DNA of 64,000 bases from Microvirga ossetica (lineage in GTDB: Bacteria > Pseudomonadota > Alphaproteobacteria > Rhizobiales > Beijerinckiaceae), in the NCBI RefSeq assembly GCF_002741015.1, contig NZ_CP016617.1, positions 682,001 to 746,000 on the forward strand, in the 5' to 3' direction. This document shows positions 9,454-18,309 of this stretch, piece after piece (position 1 is the stretch's first letter; each line of letters begins with the position of its first letter). Below the pieces are notes generated by a model, which made no database searches, was not told the DNA's origin, and was given only the letters and a program-made list of their open reading frames with translations. Both the position numbers and the translations under genes were made by a program.

Positions 9454-10141
9454 CAATCCTCCCTGTGAAGATGTGGGGTCATGAGCCGGAAAGTCCATGT
9501 TGTTCCAGGGCGTCACGGATGCGATGAACGAGGATGACATCCACTGTGTGAGGATACCGATGAAGCTGTGAAAATGAGGCTCCCGTCACGGAGAAATGGG
9601 TCGGATAATATCCTTGTCTCTGAGCTTGTCTGAAGCTTCAGCCGTATTGTTCTGGAGGCGGTGGTTTCCGGAACAGGGCAAGACCGTTGGTGTTATCGGC
9701 GCATCCTTCCTTAAAGCCGCAGGAAGACGTTCCGAAATCTTCAATTCGGGTTCCATACTGCGGCTTCTGCGAATTCCACAGGGATCCCATTCAGACACCC
9801 GCCGCTCGCAACGCAAGCGGCGGGCGATGCTGCCGGGCTTTGTGGCGTCAGCTTGGCCGAAGTCCTGGCCACGACTCGCAAATCAGCCGCGTCCGGTTCC
9901 AGTTGTTCGGCCGTTGTGCTATTTTGCTGGCAGGCCATTTTGTGTTCCGGGCATCGCGCCGCGGTCCGCCGCGACCCGTTTCGAGACGCTCAGCGCCGCA
10001 AGGCCTCCGCCCGGCTTAGGTGAACTCAGGCAGCCGCCGCTTCATCCGGGACTCCCGGCTCCGGCTTGCAACTCCACTCCACAAGCCCGACTGGATCTCT
10101 CCGGTTGAACACCGCTTCGCCATTGGCGAGAAGGAGGCAGA
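9454..10141. other. Intergenic region with a dif-like site and a GC-rich hairpin
   Basis: 688 bp without a convincing gene. It holds the dif-like site at 9748-9775. At 9798-9824 there is a perfect 9-bp inverted repeat (CCCGCCGCT ... AGCGGCGGG, 9-nt loop) with no T tract. Overlapping ORFs on both strands look like GC-driven noise. Confidence 0.5.
9748..9775 (+). repeat. dif/pdif-like XerCD site 1
   Basis: 28 bp built as left arm GGGTTCCATAC, centre TGCGGC, right arm TTCTGCGAATT. The arms match the other four sites in the window and resemble Xer arms; the right arm read in reverse is AATTCGCAGAA, compared with ATTTCGCATAA. It lies upstream of the truncated propeller gene. Confidence 0.6.
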
Positions 10142-10552
10142 ATGGCCACCCGGACCCCCCTCACCGACACAGGAGCTCCGTGCCCACAGAACATCCAGGT
10201 CGAGCGGATCTCCGTTGCCAGCGACGGCACCGAAGTAAATGGCTTCAGTATTGATGCCGCGATTTCGGCCAATGGCCGCTTTGTCACCTATCAGAGTGTG
10301 GCCTCGAACCTGGTCCCGGACGACACCAACGGCAGCGGTGACATCTTCCTCTATGACCGGAAGGAAGGCACCGCCGAGCGGATCTCCGTCGCCAGCGACG
10401 GCACCGAAGGAAACTTCTTCAGTTCCGGGCCCTCGATTTCGGCCAATGGCCGACATGTCGCCTACGAGAGCTTTGCCTCGAACCTCGTCCCGGACGACAC
10501 CAACGGCAGCGAAGATGTCTTCGTGGTTTCAACGGATTATTGGCTGGTATAG
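10142..10552 (+). pseudogene. Truncated beta-propeller (WD40/PD40-like) repeat protein
   Basis: 136 aa with an excellent ribosome site (AAGGAGG) before ATG 10142. It contains two tandem repeats, each of the form ERISVASDGTE-N-FS...ISANGR-V-Y-S-ASNLVPDDTNGS-D-F. This pattern belongs to large TolB/PD40-type propeller proteins that carry many such repeats. The coding DNA is also repeated, with a spacing of about 174 bp between the GAGCGGATCTCCGT starts at 10202 and 10376. The frame leaves the repeat pattern after EDVFVV and stops, so this is the 5' remnant of a longer gene. Function of the parent protein unknown. Confidence 0.7.
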
Positions 10553-10789
10553 GAGCCCAGGCTTACAGGACCTCTGACCCAGCCAGTGCGCCCTTGCACA
10601 CGCTTCGACCAGCAGGATGGGACGGGCCCACCCTGCACTGTCCTCTGAAACGTTTTGATTGCCCGCTGAGGCGGTGTGAACGAGAGGATCCCGCTTCCGG
10701 GTCTAAGTCGCTCCCAGGTGAGAGCCACCCCGATCCTTCCCGCTCTCTGATCCGCCTCATAGATCCCGGTATCCCCGCCGCCGCATGGC

Positions 10790-10817
10790 CTGTTCCATAA
10801 ACAGCCTTATCAGCAAT
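10790..10817 (+). repeat. dif/pdif-like XerCD site 2, 5 bp from an IS
   Basis: Left arm CTGTTCCATAA, centre ACAGCC, right arm TTATCAGCAAT. The left arm fits the other sites closely; the right arm matches TTATGCGAAAT at 8 of 11 positions. The next 5 bp (TCACA) are the target duplication of the IS that begins at 10823. Confidence 0.5.
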
Positions 10818-10822
10818 TCACA

Positions 10823-12277
10823 TGTAGAACCCCGTTAGAAAGGTCACTCCTCTCCCCGTTACAAATGTCACTCTCCCTGGGTGATGGTGCTGGGGAGATT
10901 GGGTCTGATGACGGTGATCGGGATGAGCCGGCCGGAGATCGATCGGGTTCACATTCTGCGGGACGTCGTGGCGGAGCGAATTACGGTGCGCGAAGCTGCC
11001 CAACTGCTGCGGATCACACGGCGCCAAGTGTTCCGATTACTCAAGGCCTATCAGACCGGTGGTCCCACGGCCTTGGTGTCGCGCCGGCGCGGCAAGCCCA
11101 GCAACCGCTCCTACCCGGCGGCGCTGCGGACCGAGGTGCTGGCGCTGATCACAGCCAACTATGCCGATTTCGGCCCGACGCTCGCCTGCGAGAAGCTCGC
11201 CGAGCGGCACGGCATCGCTCTGGGTGTCGAGACGATCCGGCGCTGGATGATCGCGGCGGGTCTCTGGCAGGAGCGCCGGCAGAAGCTCAAAGGGGTGCAC
11301 CAGCCGCGCTATCGGCGCGACTGCGTCGGCGAACTCGTCCAGATCGACGGCTCCGAGCACTACTGGTTCGAGGATCGCGGCCCACCCTGCACGCTTCTGG
11401 TCTACATTGACGATGCCACCAGCCGGCTGATGCACCTGAAGTTCGTCGAGACCGAGTCGACCTTTGATTATTTCCGATCGACCCGGGAGTACCTGGAGGC
11501 CTACGGCAAGCCGGTGGCGTTCTACTCCGACAAGCATGCCGTCTTCCGCGTCAACGGCAAAGGAGCGGTGGGCGGTGACGGCATGACCCAGTTCGGGCGA
11601 GCCCTGCATCAGCTCAACATCGACATCATCTGCGCCAACTCGCCCCAAGCCAAAGGCCGCGTGGAGCGCGCCAACGGCACCTTGCAGGATCGGCTGGTCA
11701 AGGAGATGCGACTGGCTGGGATCTCGACCCTTGAGGCGGGCAATGCCTTCCTGCCGGCATTCATGGCGGACTTCAACCGCCGCTTTGCCAAGGCGCCCTA
11801 CAGCGACAAGGACCTGCATCGCCCGCTCAGCGAGGACGATGAGCTGGATGACGTGTTCGCCTGGCGGGAGGAGCGGACGGTCTCGCGCAATCTGACCCTG
11901 CAGTACGACCAGGTGCTGTTCATTCTCGAGCCGAACGCGATCACGCTGTCCCTCGCCCGCCAGCGGGTGACCGTCTACGACTATCCGGATGGGCGCTTTG
12001 CCATCAAGCACAAGGGCCTGAAGCTGCCCTACAGGCCCTTTGACCGACGCCAGCAGGTGGATCAGGCGGCAGTTGTCGAGAACAAGCGGCTGGGTCCGGT
12101 TCTGGCCTACATTGCCGAGCGGCAGAAGGAGCTCGACATGAGCCGGAGCAACAGCGCCCCGCGGCGGCGCGGCCAAGGCAAGAGCCTGTTCAAGGTGGGT
12201 TGAGCTCTCAGCAGTCACTCCCCGGAGGTGACATCTCTAATGAGGACAATCAGAGACTTGTCTAACGAGTTCTGACA
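10823..12277 (+). mobile_element. IS1202/ISNCY-type insertion sequence with 5-bp target duplication
   Basis: 1455 bp. The left end TGTAGAACCCCGTTAGAAAG and the reverse complement of the right end (TGTCAGAACTCGTTAGACAA) are related inverted repeats. The flanks carry TCACA at 10818-10822 and 12278-12282, a 5-bp target duplication. One DDE transposase is inside. A related but distinct element lies at 40447-41948. Confidence 0.85.
10908..12203 (+). CDS. IS1202/ISNCY-type DDE transposase
   Basis: 431-aa integrase-fold transposase. The N-terminal HTHs include ITVREAAQLLRITRRQVFRLLKAYQ. The catalytic core has ELVQIDGSEHYWFEDRG (first D), FYSDKHAVFRV with GMTQFGRALHQLNIDIICANSPQAKGRVERANG (second D and E), and a C-terminal domain. 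The start ATG 10908 gives MTVIGMS, parallel to MTVVSMS in the second copy; an upstream in-frame start at 10881 is also possible. Intact, so transposition-competent by sequence. Confidence 0.9.
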   Translation: MTVIGMSRPEIDRVHILRDVVAERITVREAAQLLRITRRQVFRLLKAYQTGGPTALVSRRRGKPSNRSYPAALRTEVLALITANYADFGPTLACEKLAERHGIALGVETIRRWMIAAGLWQERRQKLKGVHQPRYRRDCVGELVQIDGSEHYWFEDRGPPCTLLVYIDDATSRLMHLKFVETESTFDYFRSTREYLEAYGKPVAFYSDKHAVFRVNGKGAVGGDGMTQFGRALHQLNIDIICANSPQAKGRVERANGTLQDRLVKEMRLAGISTLEAGNAFLPAFMADFNRRFAKAPYSDKDLHRPLSEDDELDDVFAWREERTVSRNLTLQYDQVLFILEPNAITLSLARQRVTVYDYPDGRFAIKHKGLKLPYRPFDRRQQVDQAAVVENKRLGPVLAYIAERQKELDMSRSNSAPRRRGQGKSLFKVG

Positions 12278-12468
12278 TCACACCACCCCTAGGCCGAGGA
12301 TTGGGCGTGTGGGATGCTGTGAGCCCGGAATGTCTCAAAATGGCACGTTCCGGACAGGGGGCGAACTTCCGCTTTGGACAGGAACATCGGACGTTCCTGT
12401 CAGTGAACGAATTTCACTACCTGACCCATAGGAGACAATTCGCGATGGTGGCTTCGCTAGGCCGTCGT

Positions 12469-13416
12469 TTATCCCGGTTGGCGTTCCAGGATCCATCCGC
12501 GCAGCATTTCTGCGATCTCGGCGTTGTTGTCGTCCATCATGAACATGTGCGAGTTACCGTTGATACCTAGACGCGGCAGCGACCATAGCGTCGCGCTTGC
12601 ACCCGCTTCCTTGAGAGCCGCAATGCACTCTTCGGTCCTTTCCCTGAGGGACGTCCAGATTGGCGTCGCATCCATGTAGTCGCCGGTGATGAGAAGCACC
12701 GATCGGCCGACAAAGGCGGCCGGTTCATCAGGAAAACCGGACGGCTCCAATGCGACGAGGCATGGTACCAAGGTCGGGTGACGTGCGGCTGCGCGGAAGG
12801 CAACCTCACCTCCCTGGCTATGTGTCACCACACAGCATGGACCGACCCGTTGAAGAACCGCCTCGAACGTCGAGACTGCAGCATCGGTCGTGGTCAGCCA
12901 GCGGGGTATGTGACCCATAATGAACGCGTCTAGGGCGCCAGCCGGGAAGCGTTGGCCCGGAAACGGCCTGCGGTCCCCAAAGTCCTCAGCTCGCCCGAAC
13001 CTGAATAGGCTCCACGCTTCCTGCGCGCTCCTGACGATGGGGTCACCCGACCACACTTCCGGAACGGCGCACCATCCGGCGCGGCCCCGTTCGACATTGT
13101 CGACGACGTAGACCGAAAAACCCAGGCCAAGAAGAATTTGGAGCCAGCCCGGCCTCCCATCCGGTGTCGTCTCCCACATCGTGCCGCTGAACCCGCCGCC
13201 ATGAAGGAGGACGATCGGTAGCGGTGAGACCAGCCGTTCCGGGATGAAGTACTGAACGTAGGCCTGCTCGACGTGGTAAAGCCCATTCGGGTCATACGAG
13301 AACGAGGCGCTGCGCGTGAATGCGATGGACTGCGTGTCTCGGCCTTCGACCTGGATCTGGCGCCCACCGACATGGAAACTGCCAACCTGCGCGATCCTCA
13401 GGCTCGGGGCGTCCAT
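12469..13416 (-). CDS. Alpha/beta hydrolase (esterase-like)
   Basis: 315-aa alpha/beta-hydrolase. The oxyanion-hole region is PIVLLHGGGFSGTMWETTPDGRPGW, the nucleophile elbow is THSQGGEVAFRAA (Ser) and the catalytic His is probably in NGNSHMFMMDDNN near the C-terminus. This resembles the esterase family related to fungal phenolic-ester hydrolases. There is no signal peptide. The ATG 13416 lies 2 bp after the stop of the substrate-binding protein gene, with AAGAAG before it, so the two form an operon. That context suggests hydrolysis of a compound taken up by the transporter (inference). Confidence 0.85.
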   Translation of the reverse strand: MDAPSLRIAQVGSFHVGGRQIQVEGRDTQSIAFTRSASFSYDPNGLYHVEQAYVQYFIPERLVSPLPIVLLHGGGFSGTMWETTPDGRPGWLQILLGLGFSVYVVDNVERGRAGWCAVPEVWSGDPIVRSAQEAWSLFRFGRAEDFGDRRPFPGQRFPAGALDAFIMGHIPRWLTTTDAAVSTFEAVLQRVGPCCVVTHSQGGEVAFRAAARHPTLVPCLVALEPSGFPDEPAAFVGRSVLLITGDYMDATPIWTSLRERTEECIAALKEAGASATLWSLPRLGINGNSHMFMMDDNNAEIAEMLRGWILERQPG

Positions 13417-13418
13417 CG

Positions 13419-14630
13419 TCACTTCTTGACCAGCGGACACTTGCTCTCGGACAGTGGCCAGGCGGAGTCGCCGGCCGGGATCTCCCGCACGATCTCAAAG
13501 TAATCCCAGTCGTACTTCGATTGGGCGGGGGCTTTTACCTTGGCAAGATACATGTCGCGCATCACGCGGCCATCCTCCCGGATCGACGCCTTCTTGGTGA
13601 AGACGTCCTCGACGGGCATGGAGCGCATGGCGGCGGTGACCTTGTCGGCATCGTCCGTTCCGGCCGCCTTGACGGCCTTGAGATAGTGCAGAACGCTGCC
13701 ATAGACGCCCGCCTGAAGCATGGACGGCATCGCCCCGACCCGCTCCTTGAACTTCCTGGACCAGGCACGGGTCGCATCATCCGTGTCCCAATAGGACGCC
13801 GTCGTCAGATAGGTGCCCTGGGTCGTGTCCAGCCCGAGGCTATGGACATCGTTGATGAACATGAGCAGGGCAGCAAGATTCTGCCCACCCTGCACGACGC
13901 CGAACTCGCGGGCCGCCTTCATGGCATTGACCGTGTCACCGCCGGCATTGGCGATGCCGATGACTTTGGCGCCGGAGGACTGGGCTTGGAGGATGAAGGA
14001 CGAGAAGTCGCTGGCGTTGAGCGGGTGACGGACGGCCCCGACCACCTTGCCGCCATTGGCCTGGATGACTTCGGTTGCGTCCTTCTGCAACTGGTGTCCG
14101 AAGGTGTAGTCGGAGGCAAGGATGAACCAACTGTCCCCGCCTGCCTTGACCACCGCCGATGCGGTTCCGCGGGACACCCCATAAGTGTCATAGGTCCAAT
14201 GGAAACCGTAAGGCGAGCACTGCTCGTTTGTGAGGGCAGTGGTCCCGGCGCCCGAGAAGAGGGCGATACGCTTCTTGTCCTTCACGATCCCCTGGACGGA
14301 CAAGGCGACCGCGGAGTTGGGAATGTCAGCAATGACGTCGACGGCCTCGGTGTCGAGCCAGCGGCGTGCCGTCGTCGCGCCGACTTCCACCTTGTGCTGA
14401 TGATCGGCGGAGATCACCTGGACGGGTTTGCCGAGAACCGACCCACCGAACTCCTCGACTGCCATCTGGGCGGCCACAAGGGAACCTTTGCCGGTCACAT
14501 CGGACGTGACCCCGGTCATATCGGTCAGGACGCCGATCTTGACGACATCGTCGCTGACCTGGGCCAAGCCCGGAGAGGCAAGGGCGGATGCCGCAAGCAG
14601 GGCGGCAACTGTCGTCGCGCTGGCTTTCAT
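13419..14630 (-). CDS. ABC transporter substrate-binding protein, LivK/branched-chain amino acid type
   Basis: 403 aa. A signal peptide (MKASATTVAALLAASALASPGLAQ) is followed by a type I periplasmic-binding fold: VVKIGVLTDMTGVTSDVTGKGSLVAAQMAVEEFGG, VDVIADIPNSAVALSVQGIV and the hinge-region AKVIGIANAGGDTVNAMKAA. It binds an extracellular solute for an ABC importer. No permease or ATPase genes are adjacent, so it must work with components elsewhere. Such proteins paired with hydrolases often handle aromatic acids or amides, but the ligand is unknown. Divergent from a MarR gene, with two palindromic sites between them. Confidence 0.9.
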   Translation of the reverse strand: MKASATTVAALLAASALASPGLAQVSDDVVKIGVLTDMTGVTSDVTGKGSLVAAQMAVEEFGGSVLGKPVQVISADHQHKVEVGATTARRWLDTEAVDVIADIPNSAVALSVQGIVKDKKRIALFSGAGTTALTNEQCSPYGFHWTYDTYGVSRGTASAVVKAGGDSWFILASDYTFGHQLQKDATEVIQANGGKVVGAVRHPLNASDFSSFILQAQSSGAKVIGIANAGGDTVNAMKAAREFGVVQGGQNLAALLMFINDVHSLGLDTTQGTYLTTASYWDTDDATRAWSRKFKERVGAMPSMLQAGVYGSVLHYLKAVKAAGTDDADKVTAAMRSMPVEDVFTKKASIREDGRVMRDMYLAKVKAPAQSKYDWDYFEIVREIPAGDSAWPLSESKCPLVKK

Positions 14631-14735
14631 TGAGGGTTTCTCCCTACACTCGATTGCACGCGGACCTGTGGTCCGGTTCGTTTTGTGTTATGGGCCTGGA
14701 GGGTACGCCCGGCCTGACCGGGATGCAGGGAAAAG

Positions 14736-14771
14736 GTCTTATATGAGACTAACGTTGGTCTCACATGAGAC
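14736..14771. promoter_or_regulatory. Twin palindromic operator sites between substrate-binding protein and marR genes
   Basis: Two copies of a GTCT(T/C)A(T/C)ATGAGAC palindrome at 14736-14749 and 14758-14771. Their starts are 22 bp apart, about two helical turns, so they face the same side of the DNA. They sit between the divergent genes at 14630 and 14807, the position expected for sites of the MarR regulator. Confidence 0.65.
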
Positions 14772-14806
14772 TATCGCAACATTGCTTCAGGCGCTGGAGG
14801 GTCAGT

Positions 14807-15292
14807 TTGGCGAACGGCGACAGTAACGACGTCAAGAGCATCCTGAACGGCACGACGATCCCGACGGCCTACAAGATGGGATATGTCCTGAACCATTACC
14901 GGGAGCCCTCATTTCGGGCCATCGAGCGGGAGTACGGAATCACTCGGCCCGAAATCGTGATGCTCATCTTCCTCGTTCATCGGGAGGGCATCACGGCAAA
15001 CGACATCTGCGAGTTCTCCGGGCACCTGAAGGCCAACATGAGCCGGGCTGCGATTGCTCTGGCCCGGAAGGGCCTGATCGACCGACGGCCGGATGCGGCC
15101 GATCAGAGGCGCCAGCTCCTCTTTCTGACGGCTGTCGGGCGACAATTGCACGGACGCTTCATGCCGACGCTTGAGGCGCGTGAGCGTGCCATGCTGGCCT
15201 GCCTTTCCGCTCGTGAGGCAGAGCAATTCGAGCGTCTGCTGAACAAGCTGGGTGATCACGTTCCAGACTGGGCAGGCGAGAACTCAATCTAG
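14807..15292 (+). CDS. MarR family transcriptional regulator
   Basis: About 161 aa with a winged HTH: YGITRPEIVMLIFLVHREGITANDICEFSGHLKANMSRAAIALARKGLIDRRPDAADQRRQLLFLTAVGRQL. The wing and the DxRR motif are typical of MarR. The start is taken as TTG 14807 because GGAGGG lies just upstream and this leaves both palindromes outside the coding region. ATG 14765 is the alternative, but it falls inside the second palindrome. It probably represses the divergent binding-protein/esterase operon until a substrate-derived ligand binds. Confidence 0.82.
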   Translation: MANGDSNDVKSILNGTTIPTAYKMGYVLNHYREPSFRAIEREYGITRPEIVMLIFLVHREGITANDICEFSGHLKANMSRAAIALARKGLIDRRPDAADQRRQLLFLTAVGRQLHGRFMPTLEARERAMLACLSAREAEQFERLLNKLGDHVPDWAGENSI

Positions 15293-15616
15293 CCTTTGGC
15301 CCGCCAATCCCATCTGACGGAGTGCTGCCATTCACTCTGCTGAAATCTAAGAGAATGGCAGCCATTGATCAAGGGTGTGTCGAAATGCGGACGGACCGCA
15401 CTTTGGAGCAATTTAATTTCTTGCAAGCCCTGATAGACCGGGAAATCCCCGTTACATGAGCATGAACTTGTACGGATAGGTCGTCGGGGCCGGGCTTGTA
15501 CGAGTTTTGACATACCCTCGACCCAAAGCAGACTCAAGCCGACATCAGATCAGGGGCTTCCCTCGCATCATAAACTCTGTCGGTTGGCATCGAGCAGCCG
15601 CTAACCTGCGTGCCTT

Positions 15617-16053
15617 TCACGGTACCAGATCTGTTGCGGCAGTTCCGCTTCCGTCCATCCGCATGGGGAATGAACTATGCTCGTGGCTGATCTTCCAGAC
15701 GCCATCGCGACGGCGAAGCACGATCGTGCGACGGTGCCATTGGTCGAGCGGGCCGACACCCTTCTTGATGCCGCGCGCATCCGCGCCAGCCCAAAGGCAA
15801 CGGCGAGGTCGCCATTGATGAGGACCTGCGGGTCCTTCATCTCGACCGTGACGCCGTCCTCCCATGTCGCGAACCACTCCCGGAGCCCGTCGACGGCTGG
15901 CGTGCCAGTGCCGTGATACTCAAGAGGTGGCGGCAGGTCATACGTCACGACATCAGCCGCCAAGGCCGAGATTGCCGCCTCCGCATCGCCACGCCCGATC
16001 GCGGCTTCCTGGTCGCGTAAGATATGCAGGATGGCCTTCTCATCATCAGCCAT
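15617..16053 (-). pseudogene. SnoaL-like/DUF4440 (NTF2 fold) protein, frameshifted
   Basis: Begins MADDEKAILHILRDQEAAIGRGDAEAAISALAADVVTYDLPPPLEYHG from ATG 16053, behind GAGGAGG. It has the look of a ketosteroid isomerase-like polyketide-cyclase fold. Near 15775-15785 (a GCGCGCGG tract) the reading frame changes. The expected C-terminus (GIKKGVGPLDQWHRRTIVLRRRDGVWKISHEHSSFPMRMDG) continues in another frame to 15617, while the original frame runs into unrelated residues and ends at 15601. A 2-bp insertion or 1-bp deletion explains it. Overlaps the end of the GST gene by 8 bp, so they form one operon. Either a pseudogene or a sequence error. Confidence 0.75.
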
Positions 16054-16729
16054 GATGTGCCTCCTCATAGCGCATGTCTTCCATCCTGTGCTGAGCAATC
16101 GTCGCGCATTGATCATCGATCGCCTTGCGGTACGCCGGCCGGTCGAAGCACCGGGCCTGATAGGCCGCCAAGGCCGGAAAACCCTCGAGAACCTCCAGCG
16201 AAGAGGCGATCTTGAGCACCGAGGACATCATCAGGTCACCAACGGTGAAGCTGTCGCCCACAAGCCACTGGCGCCCGCCAAGCGCGTCCTGGAGTTCGCC
16301 CAGTCGCTTCTTCGCGGCGGCCAGCACCGCCGGGCGACGCAATCTCTTCTCGGTCTCATCCGGGATGAAGAACTCGACCTCGGCAAGGTTCATCAGGAAC
16401 GGCTCGATGGAGTTGAGCGCGGCGATCACCCACATCACCGCCTCGGACCGCTGGTTCGCATCGGCGGGGAGCAGCCTTCCGGAACGGGTCGCGACGTCGA
16501 GCACGATCGCCCCTGACTCGAACAGCGCGGGACGTCCGTCTTCTTCCATGACGGGCACTTGGCCAAAGGGTTGCTGGGTTCTGTATTGGGCCGAGGACAT
16601 CGTCGGCGCATCGACAAGCCGCACCCGATAGGGCCAGCCCACCTCGTTCAGGATCCAGCGTGCGCGGTGATCGCGAACGCTTCCGGCCGCGAACGGCGGG
16701 GCCCACTTCATGGCCGTAATGGTGATCAT
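16046..16729 (-). CDS. Glutathione S-transferase family protein
   Basis: 227 aa. The N-terminal thioredoxin-like domain is ITAMKWAPPFAAGSVRDHRARWILNEVGWPYRVRLVDAPTMSSAQYRTQQPFGQVPVMEEDGRPALFESGAIVLDVA, with the cis-Pro at QVPV and the ES motif for the glutathione gamma-glutamyl group. The helical C-terminal domain follows (GDSFTVGDLMMSSVLK). The start ATG 16729 has GGAGGAAG upstream; longer in-frame starts exist. Conjugates or reduces electrophiles with glutathione in the cytoplasm. It is followed, with overlap, by the SnoaL-like gene. Confidence 0.88.
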   Translation of the reverse strand: MITITAMKWAPPFAAGSVRDHRARWILNEVGWPYRVRLVDAPTMSSAQYRTQQPFGQVPVMEEDGRPALFESGAIVLDVATRSGRLLPADANQRSEAVMWVIAALNSIEPFLMNLAEVEFFIPDETEKRLRRPAVLAAAKKRLGELQDALGGRQWLVGDSFTVGDLMMSSVLKIASSLEVLEGFPALAAYQARCFDRPAYRKAIDDQCATIAQHRMEDMRYEEAHHG

Positions 16730-16775
16730 AGGCGCTTCCTCCATCACATCGTCCTGTCGATTGGATTGGGGCGGT

Positions 16776-17219
16776 TCAGCCCCGCGAGGCGGGCCGCCTC
16801 TCTGCGAAGATGGCCTCGAGCTTATCGAGTGCGCCGTTCCAGCCGTCCTCATGGCTGTCACGCGAGGCCTCATCGGGCAGGCGGGCATGGACGAATGTCA
16901 GTTCGGTGCCGTCCTCGATGGTGCGCAAGCTGACCTCCACACGAGACGTTTCCCCGGGGTCCGAGTCCCAGGTCCAACTCATCGCGATCCGATGCGGCGG
17001 ATCGTACTCCTCGAAGGTTCCCATGCTGCCGTGCTCGGTGCCGTCCTCCATGCGGAACCGAACATGGAAACGGCCGCCGATGCGGGGATCCACCTCGGCC
17101 AGGAGCACTGGGCCCCGGTCCGGGCCCCACCAGAGCGCGATGGTATCGGGGTCGGTAAAGGCGGCGAACACGGCCTCAGGCGAGGCCTTGATCCGGCGGA
17201 TGATAGTGAGGCTCGTCAT
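16776..17219 (-). CDS. SRPBCC/AHSA1 domain protein
   Basis: 147 aa with a START-like fold: LTIIRRIKASPEAVFAAFTDPDTIALWWGPDRGP, IGGRFHVRFRMEDGTEHGSMGTFEEYDPPHRIAMSWTWDSD and a C-terminal helix DGWNGALDKLEAIFAER. These proteins bind hydrophobic ligands; many are encoded with an ArsR regulator. The start ATG 17219 overlaps the TGA of the upstream arsR-type gene (ATGA), so the two are translationally coupled. Confidence 0.88.
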   Translation of the reverse strand: MTSLTIIRRIKASPEAVFAAFTDPDTIALWWGPDRGPVLLAEVDPRIGGRFHVRFRMEDGTEHGSMGTFEEYDPPHRIAMSWTWDSDPGETSRVEVSLRTIEDGTELTFVHARLPDEASRDSHEDGWNGALDKLEAIFAERRPASRG

Positions 17220-17536
17220 CGTTTCTCCTGTTCCTCGACGATGGTGGCGAGACGGTCGATGCGTTCCGACCAGAAGGTAGCGGTGCGTTCGAGCCACGCT
17301 CTCGCCTCGGCCATGGCTTGCGGGGCGAGTGAGATCATGACGGTCCGCCCGGTCTTATGCCGATGAATCAGGCTGGCCCTGGAGAGCACGTCGAGATGCT
17401 TCATCACCGTCGGCAGGGCGATGGGTAAGGGCGCGGCAAGCTCGGAGATGGAGAGCTCCGGGGTTTGCGCGAGCCTTTGCAGCATGGCGCGACGGGATGG
17501 GTCCGAGAGCGCGGCATAGGTCTGGTCGAGTGGCAT
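17216..17536 (-). CDS. ArsR family transcriptional regulator
   Basis: 106-aa winged HTH repressor: MPLDQTYAALSDPSRRAMLQRLAQTPELSISELAAPLPIALPTVMKHLDVLSRASLIHRHKTGRTVMISL. It lacks the classic metal-binding CxC box, as expected for the subgroup encoded with AHSA1 proteins. First gene of the operon with the SRPBCC gene (4-bp overlap). The next genes downstream (GST, SnoaL-like) follow on the same strand and may also belong to the unit. Confidence 0.88.
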   Translation of the reverse strand: MPLDQTYAALSDPSRRAMLQRLAQTPELSISELAAPLPIALPTVMKHLDVLSRASLIHRHKTGRTVMISLAPQAMAEARAWLERTATFWSERIDRLATIVEEQEKR

Positions 17537-17638
17537 AGTGACAAAACTTCGCTAAGTGGTAAAGTGTTCCGCCGCATCCTTCACAGGAGTGATGGAGGCT
17601 GGTCAAGAGCTGGCTTCAAGAGGGGAAAGGACCACGCA

Positions 17639-18112
17639 ATGGCAAAGAACACGATCTGCCTCTGGTACGACAAGGACGCCGAGGCCGCCGCCCGCTTCTA
17701 TGCCGAGACCTTTTCCGACAGCACGGTCGGAGCCGTGCATCGTGCGCCCGGTGACTACCCATCCGGCAAAGAGGGCGACGTGCTGGTGGTCGAATTCACC
17801 GTGGCGGGGGTTGCCTGCATCGGCTTGAATGGAGGACCCGCGTTCAAGCACAACGAAGCCTTCTCGTTCCAGATCGCCACCGACGATCAGGAGGAGACGG
17901 ATCGATACTGGAACGCCATCGTCGGCAACGGCGGCCGGGAGAGCGAGTGCGGTTGGTGCAAGGACAAGTGGGGCGTGTCCTGGCAGATCACGCCGCGTGT
18001 CCTGACCGAGGCGATGGCGGCAGGAGGCGCGGAGGCCAAGCGCGCGTTCGACGCGATGATGACCATGAAGAAGATCGACGTGGCAACGATCGAGGCCGCT
18101 AGGCGCGGTTGA
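17639..18112 (+). CDS. VOC family protein, PhnB/3-dmu-9_3-mt type
   Basis: 157 aa. The glyoxalase-fold region is ICLWYDKDAEAAARFYAETFSDSTVGAVHRAPGDYPSGKEGDVLVVEFTVAGVACIGLNGGP, ending in GWCKDKWGVSWQITPRVLTEAM, the hallmark of this PhnB-like group. The start ATG 17639 is preceded by AGAGGGGAAAGG. Catalytic function is not defined for this group. Divergent from the arsR-type gene and commonly found with such AHSA1/ArsR pairs. Confidence 0.85.
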   Translation: MAKNTICLWYDKDAEAAARFYAETFSDSTVGAVHRAPGDYPSGKEGDVLVVEFTVAGVACIGLNGGPAFKHNEAFSFQIATDDQEETDRYWNAIVGNGGRESECGWCKDKWGVSWQITPRVLTEAMAAGGAEAKRAFDAMMTMKKIDVATIEAARRG

Positions 18113-18309
18113 GGTCCATCGCCGATGGTGGAAAGCTAGCCGCCAGCTTCTGTCCATCATGGCACCTCTCGGAAGAAGCGCTCCGGTCTGCTCATGCGGC
18201 GGAAAGCTGACCTTTATTCCATTTGCTGGTCGTTACTCTTTGACCCGGAGTGGACTCTCTTGCTTCCAAGGCGCTTCATTCGAACTGACGCCTGGAAGCT
18301 GTCCACGAG

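Noticed and set aside
11037..12218. 393-aa minus-strand ORF opposite the first IS1202-type transposase, and the similar one at 40745-41881
   Set aside because: Mirror images of the transposase genes; no independent motifs.
13320..14633. 437-aa plus-strand ORF opposite the substrate-binding protein
   Set aside because: Antisense shadow; the minus-strand protein has a signal peptide and a periplasmic-binding fold.
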